DNA from: Myxococcales bacterium
GTDB lineage: Bacteria > Myxococcota > Polyangia > Nannocystales > Nannocystaceae
Direction of reading: 5' to 3'
Assembly (NCBI GenBank): GCA_016793465.1
Contig: JAEUJW010000107.1
Location: 1-64,000, forward strand
DNA length: 64,000 bases
Both the position numbers and the translations under genes were made by a program. Each line of letters starts with the position of its first letter. The stretch's first letter is position 1. Below are positions 17,704 to 31,898 of this stretch, piece by piece. The notes beneath the pieces are model-generated. The model ran no database searches. It had not been told where the DNA came from and worked only from the letters and a program-made list of their open reading frames with translations.

Positions 17704-18549
17704 CTAGCGGGTCGTCCGGGCACTCAAAAGCCGCAGGTCGGACTGCGGGGCCCAACCCTCGAGCCCGTCGGGCAGGCGGACCCGCAGCCAGCCCGCGCCG
17801 CGATCGACGACGCGGACGCGGCTGCCGCCCTGGACCGCGAACATGACCTTACGGTGACTTCCGGGGCCCTCGCGGACCTCGAGCTTGGCGGGCACGACGA
17901 CGGCCTGCGGGTTCTCGGCCTCGGAGCGGACGGCGTAGCCGTGGAGCGCGCCGACGACGAGCCAGATCGCCACCAGCACGCCGATCACGCTGCTGACCAC
18001 GCCGCCCGGCGCGCCGCGGGTGAGGCGCCCGCGCAGCAGCCACAGCAGCAGCGCCAGCCAACCTGACCCGAGGGCCAGCCAACCGAACTCCGGGGCGCCG
18101 ACGGCCGCGAACAGCGCGTCGCGCCAGGTCTCGGGGCGGTCGATCTGCAGGTTGTTGGCGGTCGCCGCAACCTCCGCTCGCTGACGAACGATCCCCAGGT
18201 TGCGCTGCGCCGCCTCGGCGACGTCCGCGCTCGCACGCGCCTCCGACTGCAAGGCCCGCCGCAGGTGGTGCGTCGCCAGCCCGAGCTCGCCGAGCTGCGC
18301 GTAGGCCGTGCCGAGGTTGAACGAGAGCACCGCGCTGCGTCCGGGCAGCAGCCGCTCGGCCTCCTCGTAGTGCTTCACCGCCGCCTGCAGGTCGCCCTTC
18401 GCGGCGGCCTGGTTGCCCCGCGCGAACGCGTCGTCGACCACATCGGCCGCCGCGACCGCGGGCGCGAGGCACACGAGCACGACCAGCGGGCCGAGCACGC
18501 GCACGCGCCAGGGCGATCTCCCGCCGGGCCATGCCTGTCGTCGTGTCAT
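17704..18549 (-). CDS. batE: BatE-like TPR + SH3 membrane protein
   Basis: The 281-aa product has a signal (VLGPLVVLVCLAPAVAAA) and TPR repeats at about residues 40-130 (AFARGNQAAAKGDLQAAVKHYEEAERLLPG, SFNLGTAYAQLGELGLATHHL). Two membrane segments follow (LALGSGWLALLLWLL and SVIGVLVAIWLVVGAL), then a C-terminal bacterial SH3 fold (KLEVREGPGSHRKVMF, GAGWLRVRLPDGLEGWAP). This is the layout of BatE in the Bacteroides-type aerotolerance operon, thought to work with BatA-D at the envelope. Its ATG overlaps the batD stop as ATGA (18546-18549). It is the last gene of the operon. Confidence 0.75.
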   Translation of the reverse strand: MTRRQAWPGGRSPWRVRVLGPLVVLVCLAPAVAAADVVDDAFARGNQAAAKGDLQAAVKHYEEAERLLPGRSAVLSFNLGTAYAQLGELGLATHHLRRALQSEARASADVAEAAQRNLGIVRQRAEVAATANNLQIDRPETWRDALFAAVGAPEFGWLALGSGWLALLLWLLRGRLTRGAPGGVVSSVIGVLVAIWLVVGALHGYAVRSEAENPQAVVVPAKLEVREGPGSHRKVMFAVQGGSRVRVVDRGAGWLRVRLPDGLEGWAPQSDLRLLSARTTR

Positions 18550-20354
18550 GCCGCCCCCTTGCGCGCGAGCGACGACTTGCGGATCAGCGCCAGGCCCTCG
18601 TCGAGGGCGGCGCGGCGCTGGTCCGCGGTCTCCGAGGCGGCGGCGCCGAAGCGGGCCGCGTCGCAGCGGTCGAGCAGGCGACCCAGGCGCTCGCGGTCCT
18701 CCTCGTGCACGCCGCGTCGCGCCAGCAGGTCGATCAGCGCGCGGCGCGGCAGGCCCTGGCCCTCGGGTCCGGCGCGGTGGGCCGCGGCGCCTTGCAGCAG
18801 CCCGGCGAGCGCGCCGTGGAAGCCCTCGCCGGAGGCCACGCCGCGCTCGGCCTGGGCCACCAGCTCCTTCTCCTTCGCGGCCCGGGCGGCGGCCTCGCGG
18901 GAGGCGTCGTCGGGGCCGAGGCGGCGCCACAGGGCGCGTCCGCCGGCGATCGCCGCGAACGCGACCGGCGCGAGCACCATGCCGGTGGTGAAGCGACCGG
19001 GCCCGAGCCACGACGACTCGGACGTCGTGCGCGGCAGCGTCTCGGGGGTGATGAGCGGCGCGAGCAGGCCGTCGTGCTCGTGGTTCGCGACCTCGGGCGC
19101 GGTGGTCTCGCCCTGCTTGCTCGGCGGCGGCGGGGCGTCGGCGTCGGGCGCGACGGCGAGGGCGATCGGCTTGGTCTTGACGGTCTGGTAGCGGGCGGTG
19201 GCCGGGTCGAAGAAGCTGAAGCTGTGCGCGGGGATCTGCAGGTCGCCGGCCTTCTCCGGGATGATCAAAAATTCGTAGCGCTGCTCGCCGCCGACCTGCA
19301 GGCCGACCGCGGGGCGGGTCTCGACCTTGGGGTCGTAGCGGCGCAGGCCGTCGAGCTCGGGCCAGGCGCCGGGGTCGATCACGCGGATGTTGCCGGTGCC
19401 CGAGATCACGACCGTGAGCGTGAACGGCTCGCCCTGTTTGATTTTTGGCCGATCGACCGTCGCGTTGATGCTGTAGTTGCCGACGTTGTTGACCGAGAAG
19501 CCGGCCGGGCGGCCCTCGGCGGGCAGCGGCAGGACCTCGACCGTGGTCGGTCGACCGGCGACGCGGCGGCGCATGCCGACGTTGACCTCGGCCGGGGAGA
19601 TCTGCAGCGTGCCGGCCCTCTGCGGGAACAGGGCGCGACGCAGGCCCGGCCGCACGCGGTACGGCACCTCGGCCACGGTCTCGATGCGGATGTCGCCCTC
19701 GGGCAGCTCCTCGGTCCAGAAGTCCTGGAAGCCGGGCACCGTGCGCAGCTGGAAGTTGGGGAACGCGAGCCGCTCGTAGACCTCGAGGGTGTAGAGCAGC
19801 TGCTCGCCGACGTAGGCCTTCGACTTGTCGAGGCGCGTCCACAGGAAGATCTCGCCGGCGGCCTCGGTCGGGCCGGCCGAGCTCGCGGCGACCGCGACGG
19901 CCTCGGCCGCGGCGTCGCCGGTCACCTCGAGCACCGGCGTGCGCGCGGCGGCCACCTTGGTCGTGCCGTTCATGACGTGCACCGGCAGGGCGAAGCGCCC
20001 GGGCTTGCTGGGGATCAGCGTGTACGTGTAGGTCTGGATGGTGCGCGTGACCATGCTGGACGCGCCGCCGCCGAAGTTGAACGACGACGAGCTGCTGCGG
20101 AAGCTCGCTGGCGGGCCCGCGAGCGCGAGGCCCATCTCGGTGAAGTTCGGCATGACCGGGTCGGGCACGCTGCGGCCGTCGCCCTCGCGCGAGACCTGGA
20201 CCGTGAACTCGACGCCCTCGCCGACCGTGGTCGCCAGGCGGTCGAGCTCGGTCACCACCGTGACCTTGTCGTCGGCCCGGGCCGTGCGCGCGACCAATAG
20301 GCCGGCGCACCCCGCCAGCCCCGTCAGCACCTGTCTGCGCGTCGTGCGGCTCAC
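18546..20354 (-). CDS. batD: BatD-like protein, 602 aa
   Basis: GTG 20354 overlaps the previous stop (GTGA, 20351-20354). The N-terminus (SRTTRRQVLTGLAGCAGLLVARTARA) resembles a twin-arginine-type signal (TRRQVL). About 430 residues of repeated beta-sandwich domains follow, typical of BatD/BAT-domain proteins (VTVVTELDRLATTVGEGVEF, IFLWTRLDKSKAYVGEQLLYT, KQGEPFTLTVVISGTGNI). A membrane segment (FTTGMVLAPVAFAAIAGGRALW) near 470 is followed by a cytoplasmic helical tail. The family is envelope-located and of unresolved biochemistry. It is fully embedded in the operon by overlaps on both sides. Confidence 0.8.
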   Translation of the reverse strand: MSRTTRRQVLTGLAGCAGLLVARTARADDKVTVVTELDRLATTVGEGVEFTVQVSREGDGRSVPDPVMPNFTEMGLALAGPPASFRSSSSSFNFGGGASSMVTRTIQTYTYTLIPSKPGRFALPVHVMNGTTKVAAARTPVLEVTGDAAAEAVAVAASSAGPTEAAGEIFLWTRLDKSKAYVGEQLLYTLEVYERLAFPNFQLRTVPGFQDFWTEELPEGDIRIETVAEVPYRVRPGLRRALFPQRAGTLQISPAEVNVGMRRRVAGRPTTVEVLPLPAEGRPAGFSVNNVGNYSINATVDRPKIKQGEPFTLTVVISGTGNIRVIDPGAWPELDGLRRYDPKVETRPAVGLQVGGEQRYEFLIIPEKAGDLQIPAHSFSFFDPATARYQTVKTKPIALAVAPDADAPPPPSKQGETTAPEVANHEHDGLLAPLITPETLPRTTSESSWLGPGRFTTGMVLAPVAFAAIAGGRALWRRLGPDDASREAAARAAKEKELVAQAERGVASGEGFHGALAGLLQGAAAHRAGPEGQGLPRRALIDLLARRGVHEEDRERLGRLLDRCDAARFGAAASETADQRRAALDEGLALIRKSSLARKGAA

Positions 20355-21085
20355 CAGTCCTTCTCCACCGGCGCCTGCCGGCCCTGCGGGCGGCCCAGCG
20401 CGAACGGGTCCTCGTTGTCGAGCTGCTCGAGCGCCTTGTCGAGGTCGGCCTTGTTCAGGGGCTGCGGCTCGGGCTGCGGCTGCTGCTCCTCGCCCTTCTG
20501 CGGCTCGTCCTTCTTCTGTTCTTCCTCTTTCTTCTGCTCCTCGTCCTTCTTCTCTTCGTCCTTCTTGTCCTCGTCCTTCTTGTCCTCGTCCTTCTTGTCC
20601 TCGTCCTTGTTCTCTTCGTCCTTGTTCTCCTCTTGCTTCTTCTTCTCCTCTTCCTCTTTCTGCTTCTTCTTGAGGAGGGCGAGCTCGAGGTTCCACTTGG
20701 CGTTGGCGTGGTCGGGTTTAAGAATGAGGCACTTTTTATAGCGCTCGATGGCCGCGTCGAACGCCTCGGCGTCGAGCTCGAGGTTGCCGAGCTCGTACTC
20801 GGCGGAGGCGGCGACGTGGGGGCGCTCGGACTCGGTGCCGTGTTCGAACGCCTTGCGGGCGCCCTCCTTGTCGTCCTTGGCGAGCAGCGCGAGCCCCTTA
20901 TTAAAGTGGATCTCCGACTGCTCGCCGAGGTCGGTCTCGGCGGCGGTGTAGCTGGTGAGGGCGGCCTCGTAGTCGCCGGCGTTGTAGCTGGCGATGCCGG
21001 CGTCGATGTTGGCGTTGGTCGACGCCAGGGCCTCGGCGAGCCAGCCGGCGGCCAGGAGGGCGAGCAGTGGTTTGCTGGCGATCAT
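20351..21085 (-). CDS. batC: BatC-like TPR protein with charged repeat tail
   Basis: The 244-aa product has a signal-like start (MIASKPLLALLAAGWLAEALA) and two to three TPRs at about 25-145 (NIDAGIASYNAGDYEAALTSY, IHFNKGLALLAKDDKEGARKAF, AIERYKKCLILKPDHANAKWN). A Lys/Glu/Asp-rich low-complexity stretch of about 60 residues (KDEENKDEDKKDEDKKDEDK and onward) follows, then a short tail. The charged stretch comes from 15-bp DNA repeats around 20540-20640 and is likely length-variable. BatC in other bacteria is a periplasmic TPR protein. Both ends overlap neighbours by 4 bp. Confidence 0.75.
   Translation of the reverse strand: MIASKPLLALLAAGWLAEALASTNANIDAGIASYNAGDYEAALTSYTAAETDLGEQSEIHFNKGLALLAKDDKEGARKAFEHGTESERPHVAASAEYELGNLELDAEAFDAAIERYKKCLILKPDHANAKWNLELALLKKKQKEEEEKKKQEENKDEENKDEDKKDEDKKDEDKKDEEKKDEEQKKEEEQKKDEPQKGEEQQPQPEPQPLNKADLDKALEQLDNEDPFALGRPQGRQAPVEKDW
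20535..20645. repeat. 15-bp coding tandem repeat in batC
   Basis: The unit TCGTCCTTCTTGTCC and close variants is repeated in phase with the reading frame (15 nt = 5 codons), encoding K-K-D-E-D type pentads. Copy number can change without a frameshift. Confidence 0.7.
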
Positions 21086-22260
21086 GCGGTCCTCCGGCGG
21101 CGCTCGCCGAGCGCCAGGGCGAGGGAGAGCAGCAGCAGGCCGGGCGCGACGAGGAACGGGTAGCCCTCCTCGCGGTGCAGCGTGACGGTGTCGGCGCGCT
21201 GGCCCCGGGTGAGCTCGCGGGTCCACTCGGACACCTTCTCGAGGCCGAAGCGGTCGGGCTCGACGAGCGCGTACTGCCCGCCGGTCGTCTCCGCGAGCTT
21301 TTTTAACGTGTCCTCGTCGACGCGGGTCATGAGGTAGTTGCCCTTGTCGTCGGTGACGTAGCCGTCGGGCTGGCCCTCGGCGTTGAATTTTTGGATCGGC
21401 TCGCCGCTCTTGGAGCCGATGCCGACGGTGTAGATCCGCACGCCGAGCTTGGCGGCCTCGGCGGCCATCTCGAGCGGGCGCGAGGTCGTGTCCTCGCCGT
21501 CGGTCAGGAGGATGATGATCTGGTCGGCCTCCGGGGGCGGCGGCGCGTCGCCCGGCGACTGCAGGGCCGCCTCCTGGCCGGCCTTGCGGGCGTCGACGAG
21601 GTACTGCAGCGCGAGTTTGAGCGCCTTTCCAATGGCGGTGCCGCCGGGGTTCTCGGAGCGCGGGTCGGCCTTGTCGAGATAAAGTTTAAGAATTCGCGTG
21701 TCGCGGCTGACGGGCAGGCCGCGGGCGGCCCCGGCGAACACCACGAGGCCGGTCTGGTCGCCGCGGCGCTCGGCCTCGTCGAGGTAGCGCGTGAGCTCGG
21801 CCGCCAGTCGCTCGCTGCGCGACGGGTAGACGTCCTTGGCCAGCATCGACTTGCTGTAGTCGACGACGAGCACGACGTCGAGGCCGCCGACCGGCACGAT
21901 CTTGGTGGTCCCGCCGTACTGCGGGCGCAGCATGGCGAGCACCAGGCACAGCATCGCCAGCGTGGTGACGACGGCGATGACGAGGCGGTTGCCGTGGTGG
22001 ACCGTGGCGACCAGGCGCGAGACCAGCGTCGGGTTGCCGAGGCCGGTGAGCGCGCGCCGGCGCTGGCGCGCGGCCCACAGGTAGCCGGCCGCGACCAGCG
22101 GCACGAGCACGAACAGCCAGGCGAGGTCCCAGCGGCCGAGCACGACCTGGTCGAACAGGCTGAGCGAGGTGTCGACGTCCTGGATGGCGTTGACGACGTC
22201 GACGGTGCCCGGCGACGGCAGGGCCGGGGTGGCGGCCGGTGTTGCTGCGGGTGCGATCAC
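21082..22260 (-). CDS. batB: BatB-like VWA membrane protein
   Basis: GTG 22260 overlaps the batA stop (GTGA 22257-22260). The 392-aa product has two N-terminal membrane segments (WDLAWLFVLVPLVAAGYLWAA and LVIAVVTTLAMLCLVLAML), a VWA domain and a C-terminal membrane segment (FLVAPGLLLLSLALAL). The VWA domain has the MIDAS motif DYSKSM (DxSxS) near residue 121, GGTAIG for the threonine position and LLTDGEDTTS for the aspartate. BatA and BatB are paired VWA proteins with periplasmic or cytoplasmic metal-ion adhesion domains. It is the second of the two tandem VWA genes. Confidence 0.85.
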   Translation of the reverse strand: MIAPAATPAATPALPSPGTVDVVNAIQDVDTSLSLFDQVVLGRWDLAWLFVLVPLVAAGYLWAARQRRRALTGLGNPTLVSRLVATVHHGNRLVIAVVTTLAMLCLVLAMLRPQYGGTTKIVPVGGLDVVLVVDYSKSMLAKDVYPSRSERLAAELTRYLDEAERRGDQTGLVVFAGAARGLPVSRDTRILKLYLDKADPRSENPGGTAIGKALKLALQYLVDARKAGQEAALQSPGDAPPPPEADQIIILLTDGEDTTSRPLEMAAEAAKLGVRIYTVGIGSKSGEPIQKFNAEGQPDGYVTDDKGNYLMTRVDEDTLKKLAETTGGQYALVEPDRFGLEKVSEWTRELTRGQRADTVTLHREEGYPFLVAPGLLLLSLALALGERRRRTA

Positions 22261-23282
22261 GGGAACCTCCGCAGGCGGGTCGAGCGCAGGGCCACGTCGA
22301 TCAGGAGGAGCACGAGGGCGGGCCAGAGGAACCAGAAGAACAGCTCGGCGCGCACGTGCTCGCCCTGGATCGTCGAGCGCTCGAGCTTGTTTAAAATGTC
22401 CTGGAAGGTGCCGACGAGCGCCTGCTGGTCCTCGGCGGTGTAGGCGTAGCCGCCGGTGAGGCTGGCGATGCGCTCGAGGCGGCCGGGGTCGATGTTGGCG
22501 CTGATGTGGCGGCCGATGAGGATCGTGTATACGGCGATGCCGCGGTCCTTGGCCTCCTGGGCGGCCGAGTCGGGGTCGATGCCCTCGGCGTTGTGCACGC
22601 CGTCGGTCAGCAGCACGATCACCTGCGACTCGGCCTCGGAGTCCTTCAAGCGGTTGAGCGCCAGGCCGAGGCCGGCGCCGATCGCCGTCTTGGTCCCGTC
22701 GATGCTGCCGAGCGCCAGCTTGCGCACCAGCTGGCGCAGCACGTTGTGGTCGATCGTCAGCGGCGAGACCGTCGAGGCGTAGGCCCCGAACGCGACCATG
22801 CCGATGCGGTCGTGGCCGCGGCGGGCGATGAACTGGTCGATGACCTCCTTGGCCGCCTCGAGGCGGTTGGGGAACAGGTCTTCGGCCTGCATCGACTCGC
22901 TGAGGTCGAGGGCGATGGCGATGTCGATGCCGGTGTGCTCGACGCGGTCGGTCAGGCGGCTCGACTGCGGGCGCGCCAGCGCGACGACCAGCAGCAGCGC
23001 CGCGGCCAGGCGCAGCCCGTCGGGCAGGTGGGCCAGGCGCGCGGCCAGTCCGGCGCCGACGCGCTGGGCCGTGCGCGTGCGCGAGAACTGCAGGGTCGGC
23101 GGGCGCGGGGCCAGCCAGCGGCGCAGGCCGACGGCGAGCAGCGGCACGATCGCCGCGAGCAGCCACCACGGCTCGGCGAGCTCGACGAACTTGAGGCCGC
23201 CGCCGAGCTGGAGGGCGACCACGCCGAGCGCGAGGCCGAGGCCGAGCACGGCGAAGCCGAGGATGGGCAGGAGCGCGGTCAC
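22257..23282 (-). CDS. batA: BatA-like VWA membrane protein
   Basis: The 341-aa product starts at GTG 23282 (GTGA overlap with the upstream stop at 23279). It has two N-terminal membrane helices (ILGFAVLGLGLALGVVALQL, WWLLAAIVPLLAVGL), another before the VWA domain (LAAALLLVVALA), and the MIDAS motif ALDLSESM at about residue 128 (DxSxS). It also has the threonine site GTKTAIGAGLG and LLTDGVHNAEG. A C-terminal membrane helix reads LFFWFLWPALVLLLIDVAL. This is the standard BatA layout; MoxR AAA proteins are thought to act on such VWA partners. Confidence 0.85.
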   Translation of the reverse strand: MTALLPILGFAVLGLGLALGVVALQLGGGLKFVELAEPWWLLAAIVPLLAVGLRRWLAPRPPTLQFSRTRTAQRVGAGLAARLAHLPDGLRLAAALLLVVALARPQSSRLTDRVEHTGIDIAIALDLSESMQAEDLFPNRLEAAKEVIDQFIARRGHDRIGMVAFGAYASTVSPLTIDHNVLRQLVRKLALGSIDGTKTAIGAGLGLALNRLKDSEAESQVIVLLTDGVHNAEGIDPDSAAQEAKDRGIAVYTILIGRHISANIDPGRLERIASLTGGYAYTAEDQQALVGTFQDILNKLERSTIQGEHVRAELFFWFLWPALVLLLIDVALRSTRLRRFP

Positions 23283-24462
23283 TTGGCCTCCTCCTTCTTC
23301 GCTTCGTCGGGTTTCGCTTCAGGAGCTGGCGAGCTGTCCTTCGGGGCAGCCGGCGCCGCGGGCTTGTCGGCCTTCGGATCGTTCTTCGGCGCGGTCACGT
23401 CGACCATCTCGCGGACATATTTGAAGGCGTCCTGGGTCTCGCCGGGCGGGGGGGCGAAGCGGGCGAACTTGACGAGGTCGCAGCCCTGCAGGAAGCGCAC
23501 GACGTCGGTCGGCTTCAGCGGGGCGAGCCGCGAGGCGTGGCGCTCGAGGTCGCGGCGCAGCTCGTCGGTCGTGCGGTCGAGCGCGGGGATGCCGAAGCGG
23601 CCCTCGACATAGGCCTTGGCGATCTCGGTGAGCTCCAGGTAGTAGTCCTGGTACTGGTTCTTGGCGATGAGGTCGGCCCGCTCGAGCTCGGCCAGGGCCT
23701 CGTAGGCGGCGACGTGCGCGGGCACCGGCGGCGGCAGCACGACCGGACGCGGGCGTCGGCGCCAGCGCGCGAACAGCAGGCCGCCGATCAGCCCGACGAG
23801 CAGCGCGGCCAGAGCGCTGTAGAGGATGAGCTCGGCGGCGGTGTTGGGGTACAGGGGCGAGACCGGCGGGTCCTCGCCCTGGCGCTTGGGGTCGGGCTCG
23901 TTGGCCAGCAGGCTGCTGACGGTGAACGTCGCCGGCGGGACCTGGACGGTGTGCACGGTGCCGTCCGGCGCGAGGTAGGTGATCGGGAACGCCGGCACCC
24001 TGGCCTCGCCGACCGCGAAGTGCTGCAGGGTGATCGTGAAGATCTTTCTCAGACCCTGGCCGGTCGACTCGGGCTCGGACTCGTCGACCGAGACCAGGTG
24101 CAGCGGGTCGAAGCTCAGGCCGAGCGGGAGGTTGACGGTGTAGCCGCTCGGATACGCCGCCGTGACTTCCAATTTAATTAAATCGCCGATCTGCGAGGGG
24201 TCGGGGCTGACCTGCGCGGCCACGGCGACCGGGCTGTCGGCGCTCGGCTCGGACACCGACGGCGCCGCGGGCTCGGCGGCGGGCGGGATCTTGGTCGGGT
24301 CGATCGCCGGCAGCTCCGGCAGGCCCTTGCTGTCCGCGGGGACGGGGATGCCCGTGGGCGGGTCGGCGATCGTCGGCACCGATGATGGAGCCGCGGGGGC
24401 CGGCGGGGCCGGGCTGTCCGCGGGGACAGGTGCGGCGAGAACGAGCGAGAGGACCAGGGCGA

Positions 24463-24466
<4 letters not shown>
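23279..24466 (-). CDS. BatD-like beta-sandwich membrane protein between DUF58 and batA
   Basis: The 395-aa product has a signal (MIALVLSLVLAAPVPA), a Pro/Ala-rich linker and a single beta-sandwich domain (residues about 85-195: QVSPDPSQIGDLIKLEVTA, FTITLQHFAVGEARVPAFP). A membrane helix (LILYSALAALLVGLIGGLLFA) follows, then a cytoplasmic helical domain (ALAELERADLIAKNQYQDY, YVEGRFGIPALDRTTDEL) and a Lys/Pro/Ala-rich tail. It fits the DUF4381/BatD-related proteins found between DUF58 and BatA in Bat operons. Its ATG overlaps the DUF58 stop (ATGA 24463-24466). The assignment to one named family is not certain. Confidence 0.65.
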
Positions 24467-25446
<980 letters not shown>

Positions 25447-25454
25447 GGCGGACT

Positions 25455-26462
<1,008 letters not shown>

Positions 26463-26831
26463 GGCTGCTTCTCTGGCTCTGGCTTCGTGGATGACGGCCC
26501 CGGCCGGGGCGGGCGAGAGTATATGTACTTCGTGGCGGTGCGGGCCGCGGACGCGAACCGACTCGACTCGCGTGCGGGCGCGGCGAAACCATGGCCGCGG
26601 CGCCGCTATTCCGGGCGCCCTCTCCGACCCGCCGGCGCCGGGTTGCGGCGTCATTTTGCGGCCGCGAGTTTTCGCGGGCCCGGGTCGCCGCGTGGGCGTG
26701 AGATGGCTCGCCTCCCGCCGTGGCCGCCGCAAACGGGCCCACAGCCGCGAATCGGCCGTCCGCGGGCCGCGCGCACCCGCCCCTGTCGCCGGTTTGACGC
26801 GCCCCGACGCGTGATCTAAAAGTGCGACCCC
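26463..26831. other. Divergent intergenic region, about 370 bp
   Basis: It lies between moxR (minus) and the poly-Asp protein (plus). Besides the minus-strand TATACT it holds a plus-strand TTGACG (26794-26799) 17 bp upstream of TAAAAG (26817-26822). That pairing would put transcription start at about 26829, nearly at ATG 26832. No other structure was seen. Confidence 0.4.
26518..26523 (-). promoter_or_regulatory. -10 candidate TATACT for the moxR-bat operon
   Basis: On the minus strand TATACT lies in an AT-rich spot (26516-26530) in otherwise GC-rich DNA, predicting a 5' leader of about 50 nt before ATG 26462. No consensus -35 is seen. Confidence 0.45.
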
Positions 26832-29718
<2,887 letters not shown>

Positions 29719-29805
29719 GCCGGCGCCGTGTTGACCATCGCCGCAAATGCTCGCAAGTGCACGTCGACGGCACAGCGGCGATTCGCCGCCCGAGCGCGAA
29801 CCGGC

Positions 29806-31509
29806 TCAGCCCTGCCAGGCGAGCGCGCCGCCGACGACCGTCGCCTGGACCGCGGCGCCGCGGAGGTCGGCCGGTGCGAGGGCGCGGAGGTCGGCGCGGA
29901 AGCACGTGAGGTCGGCGACCATGCCGGGCGCGAGCCGCCCGCACCACTCGCTCTGGCCGGCGGCGTAGGCGGCCCCGCTCGTGAACGCGGCCAGCGCCTC
30001 GGCGAGCGCGAGGCGCTGGTCCGGCAGCCAGCCGCCGGGAGGTCGGCCCTCGGCGTCCTCGCGGGTGACCGCGGCGTGGAGGCCGTGGACGACGTCGGGG
30101 AGCTCGACCGGGAAGTCGCTGCCGAACGCGAGCGGCACGCCCGCGTCGAGGAAGCGGCGCCAGGCGTAGGCGCCGGCGAGGCGCTCGCGGCCGAGGCGCT
30201 CGGGGACCCAGGTCATGTCGCTGGTGGCGTGGGTCGGCTGCATGCTGGCGACGGCGCCGAGGCTGGCGAAGCGGGGGACGTCGGCGAGGTCGACGATCTG
30301 CGCGTGCTCGACCCGCAGGCGCGGCGCTCCGGCGGGCACGGCCGCCCGCGCCGCCGCCAGGGCGTCGAGCAGCACGCGGATGCCGCGGTCGCCGATCGCG
30401 TGGGCCGCGACCTGCCAGCCGCCGCGGACCGCCGCGAGCACGACCGCGTCGAGCTCACCCGGCGCGTGCATGAGGATGCCGCTGTGTCCGGGGCGGTCGG
30501 CGTACGGCGCGAGCAGGGCGGCGCCGCGGCTGCCGAGCGCCCCGTCGACGTAGATCTTGACGCCCACGAGCCGGTAGCGGAGCTCCGGACCCGGCAGCGG
30601 CGGCCGCTGCTCGTGCGCGAGGTCTTTGGTGAACCACGCCTCGTCGGCGTAGCCGGTCATGCGCAGCTTTAGTGATCCGTCGGCGGCGAGGCCGCGGAGG
30701 ATCGCGTCGGCGCGCGGGCCCACGCCCATCTCGTGCACGCCGGTCAGGCCGAGCGCGAGCACCCGCTCCTGGGCGACGAGGATGCGCCGGCGCAGATCTT
30801 CGTCGCCGGGCTCGGGCACCGGCACGAGGTTCATGGCGGCGTCGACCAGCACCCCGGTCGGCTCGCCGCCGGCGTCGCGCAGGATCTCCCCGCCCTGCGG
30901 GTCCGGCGTGGCCCTCGTGATGCCGGCGGCCGCCAGCGCCGCCCGGTTGGCCCAGCCGGCGTGGCCGTCGATGCGCCGCAGCCACACCGAACGATCGGGG
31001 AACGCGGCCGTCAGCGGCGCGTGCGTCGGCATCGCCTTCTCGGGCCACAGGTTCTGATCCCAGCCGCGGCCCAGCACCCAGCCGCTCGGCGGCGCGGCCT
31101 TCTTCGTGCGCGCGACGACCTCGTCGATCGACGCCGCGCCGCGCAGGTCGGCCTGATCCATCTCCGCGCCGAGCCCGAGCAGGTGGGCGTGCGCGTCGAC
31201 CAGCCCCGGCACCGCCAGCCCGCCGGCGAGCTCGAGCACCGCCGTCCGCGGCCCGCGCAGCGCCTCGACCTCGGCGCGGCCGCCGAGCGCGAGCACGCGG
31301 CCGCCGGCCGCCGCGAGCGCGTCCACCTCGGGGCGCGCGGGGTCCCCGGTCCAGATCTCGCCGCCCACCACGATCAGGTCGGCCTGTCCCGAAGGACCTG
31401 GCCCTTCGGACCTGTCCGATCCGCCCTGCGGCTCCGCGTCGTGGTGACGGCAAGCCAGACCCGCGGCGGCGAGCAGGCGCAGGAGGTCGCGGCGGCGCAG
31501 CGCGGTCAC
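29806..31509 (-). CDS. Exported amidohydrolase (YtcJ-like)
   Basis: The 567-aa product starts with GTG 31509 and a signal (LRRRDLLRLLAAAGLAC) that looks like a twin-arginine lipoprotein signal. The amidohydrolase-3 fold follows: ADLIVVGGEIWTGDPARPEVDA, the metal site LVDAHAHLLGLG, GRGWDQNLW, GHAGWANRAAL, KIYVDGALGSRGAALL, AHAIGDRGIRVLLDAL, RVEHAQIVDL and the late metal ligand GSDFPVELPD. Such enzymes hydrolyse N-acyl or cyclic amides; the substrate is unknown. It follows the next gene upstream by 10 bp and may share its transcript. Confidence 0.85.
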   Translation of the reverse strand: MTALRRRDLLRLLAAAGLACRHHDAEPQGGSDRSEGPGPSGQADLIVVGGEIWTGDPARPEVDALAAAGGRVLALGGRAEVEALRGPRTAVLELAGGLAVPGLVDAHAHLLGLGAEMDQADLRGAASIDEVVARTKKAAPPSGWVLGRGWDQNLWPEKAMPTHAPLTAAFPDRSVWLRRIDGHAGWANRAALAAAGITRATPDPQGGEILRDAGGEPTGVLVDAAMNLVPVPEPGDEDLRRRILVAQERVLALGLTGVHEMGVGPRADAILRGLAADGSLKLRMTGYADEAWFTKDLAHEQRPPLPGPELRYRLVGVKIYVDGALGSRGAALLAPYADRPGHSGILMHAPGELDAVVLAAVRGGWQVAAHAIGDRGIRVLLDALAAARAAVPAGAPRLRVEHAQIVDLADVPRFASLGAVASMQPTHATSDMTWVPERLGRERLAGAYAWRRFLDAGVPLAFGSDFPVELPDVVHGLHAAVTREDAEGRPPGGWLPDQRLALAEALAAFTSGAAYAAGQSEWCGRLAPGMVADLTCFRADLRALAPADLRGAAVQATVVGGALAWQG

Positions 31510-31519
31510 GGCGCGGCCC

Positions 31520-31891
31520 TCAGGAGGCCTTGGCCTTGCACACCGGGCCGGGCCCGTCGGCGATCGTCACGCACGAGAGGCCGTCGGGGCAGTCGTTCTT
31601 CTGGGCGTTGCAGGGGATGCCGCACTCCTTGAAGCGCGGCCCGGCCGGACCGGCGACCCCGAAGTACTCGATGCACTGCTCGCCCGCCGCGCAGGTCTTG
31701 TCACCGCACGCGGGGCCCGGGGTGGCCGGCTCGCCGCCGCTGGCGGCGCCGGCGCTGGCCCCGACGTCGGACGGCGGCGGGTCGGTCTTGGCGTCGGTGG
31801 TCGGCCCGCTCGTCGGCGGCTGGCTCGTCTTCGAGTCGCACGCGAGCAGGGGAGCCGAGAGGAGGAGGGCGAAGGCGAGGAGGCGGACCAT
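31520..31891 (-). CDS. Small Cys-rich lipoprotein
   Basis: The 123-aa product has signal and lipobox (LLAFALLLSAPLLAC), a Pro/Thr/Gly-rich linker to about 60, then a C-terminal module with eight cysteines (ACGDKTCAAGEQCIEYFG, KECGIPC, DCPDGLSCVTI, PVCKA). It is probably a small disulfide-bonded domain like those on other surface proteins here. No family was identified. TAGCGT 7 nt before the start (31899-31904) may make it leaderless. It may be co-transcribed with the amidohydrolase. Confidence 0.75.
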   Translation of the reverse strand: MVRLLAFALLLSAPLLACDSKTSQPPTSGPTTDAKTDPPPSDVGASAGAASGGEPATPGPACGDKTCAAGEQCIEYFGVAGPAGPRFKECGIPCNAQKNDCPDGLSCVTIADGPGPVCKAKAS

Positions 31892-31898
31892 CGCGGCG

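Noticed and set aside
20535..20645. CRISPR or regulatory repeat on the basis of the CTTCTTGTCC repeats
   Set aside because: The 15-bp units are in phase with batC and explained by its Lys/Glu/Asp-rich spacer.
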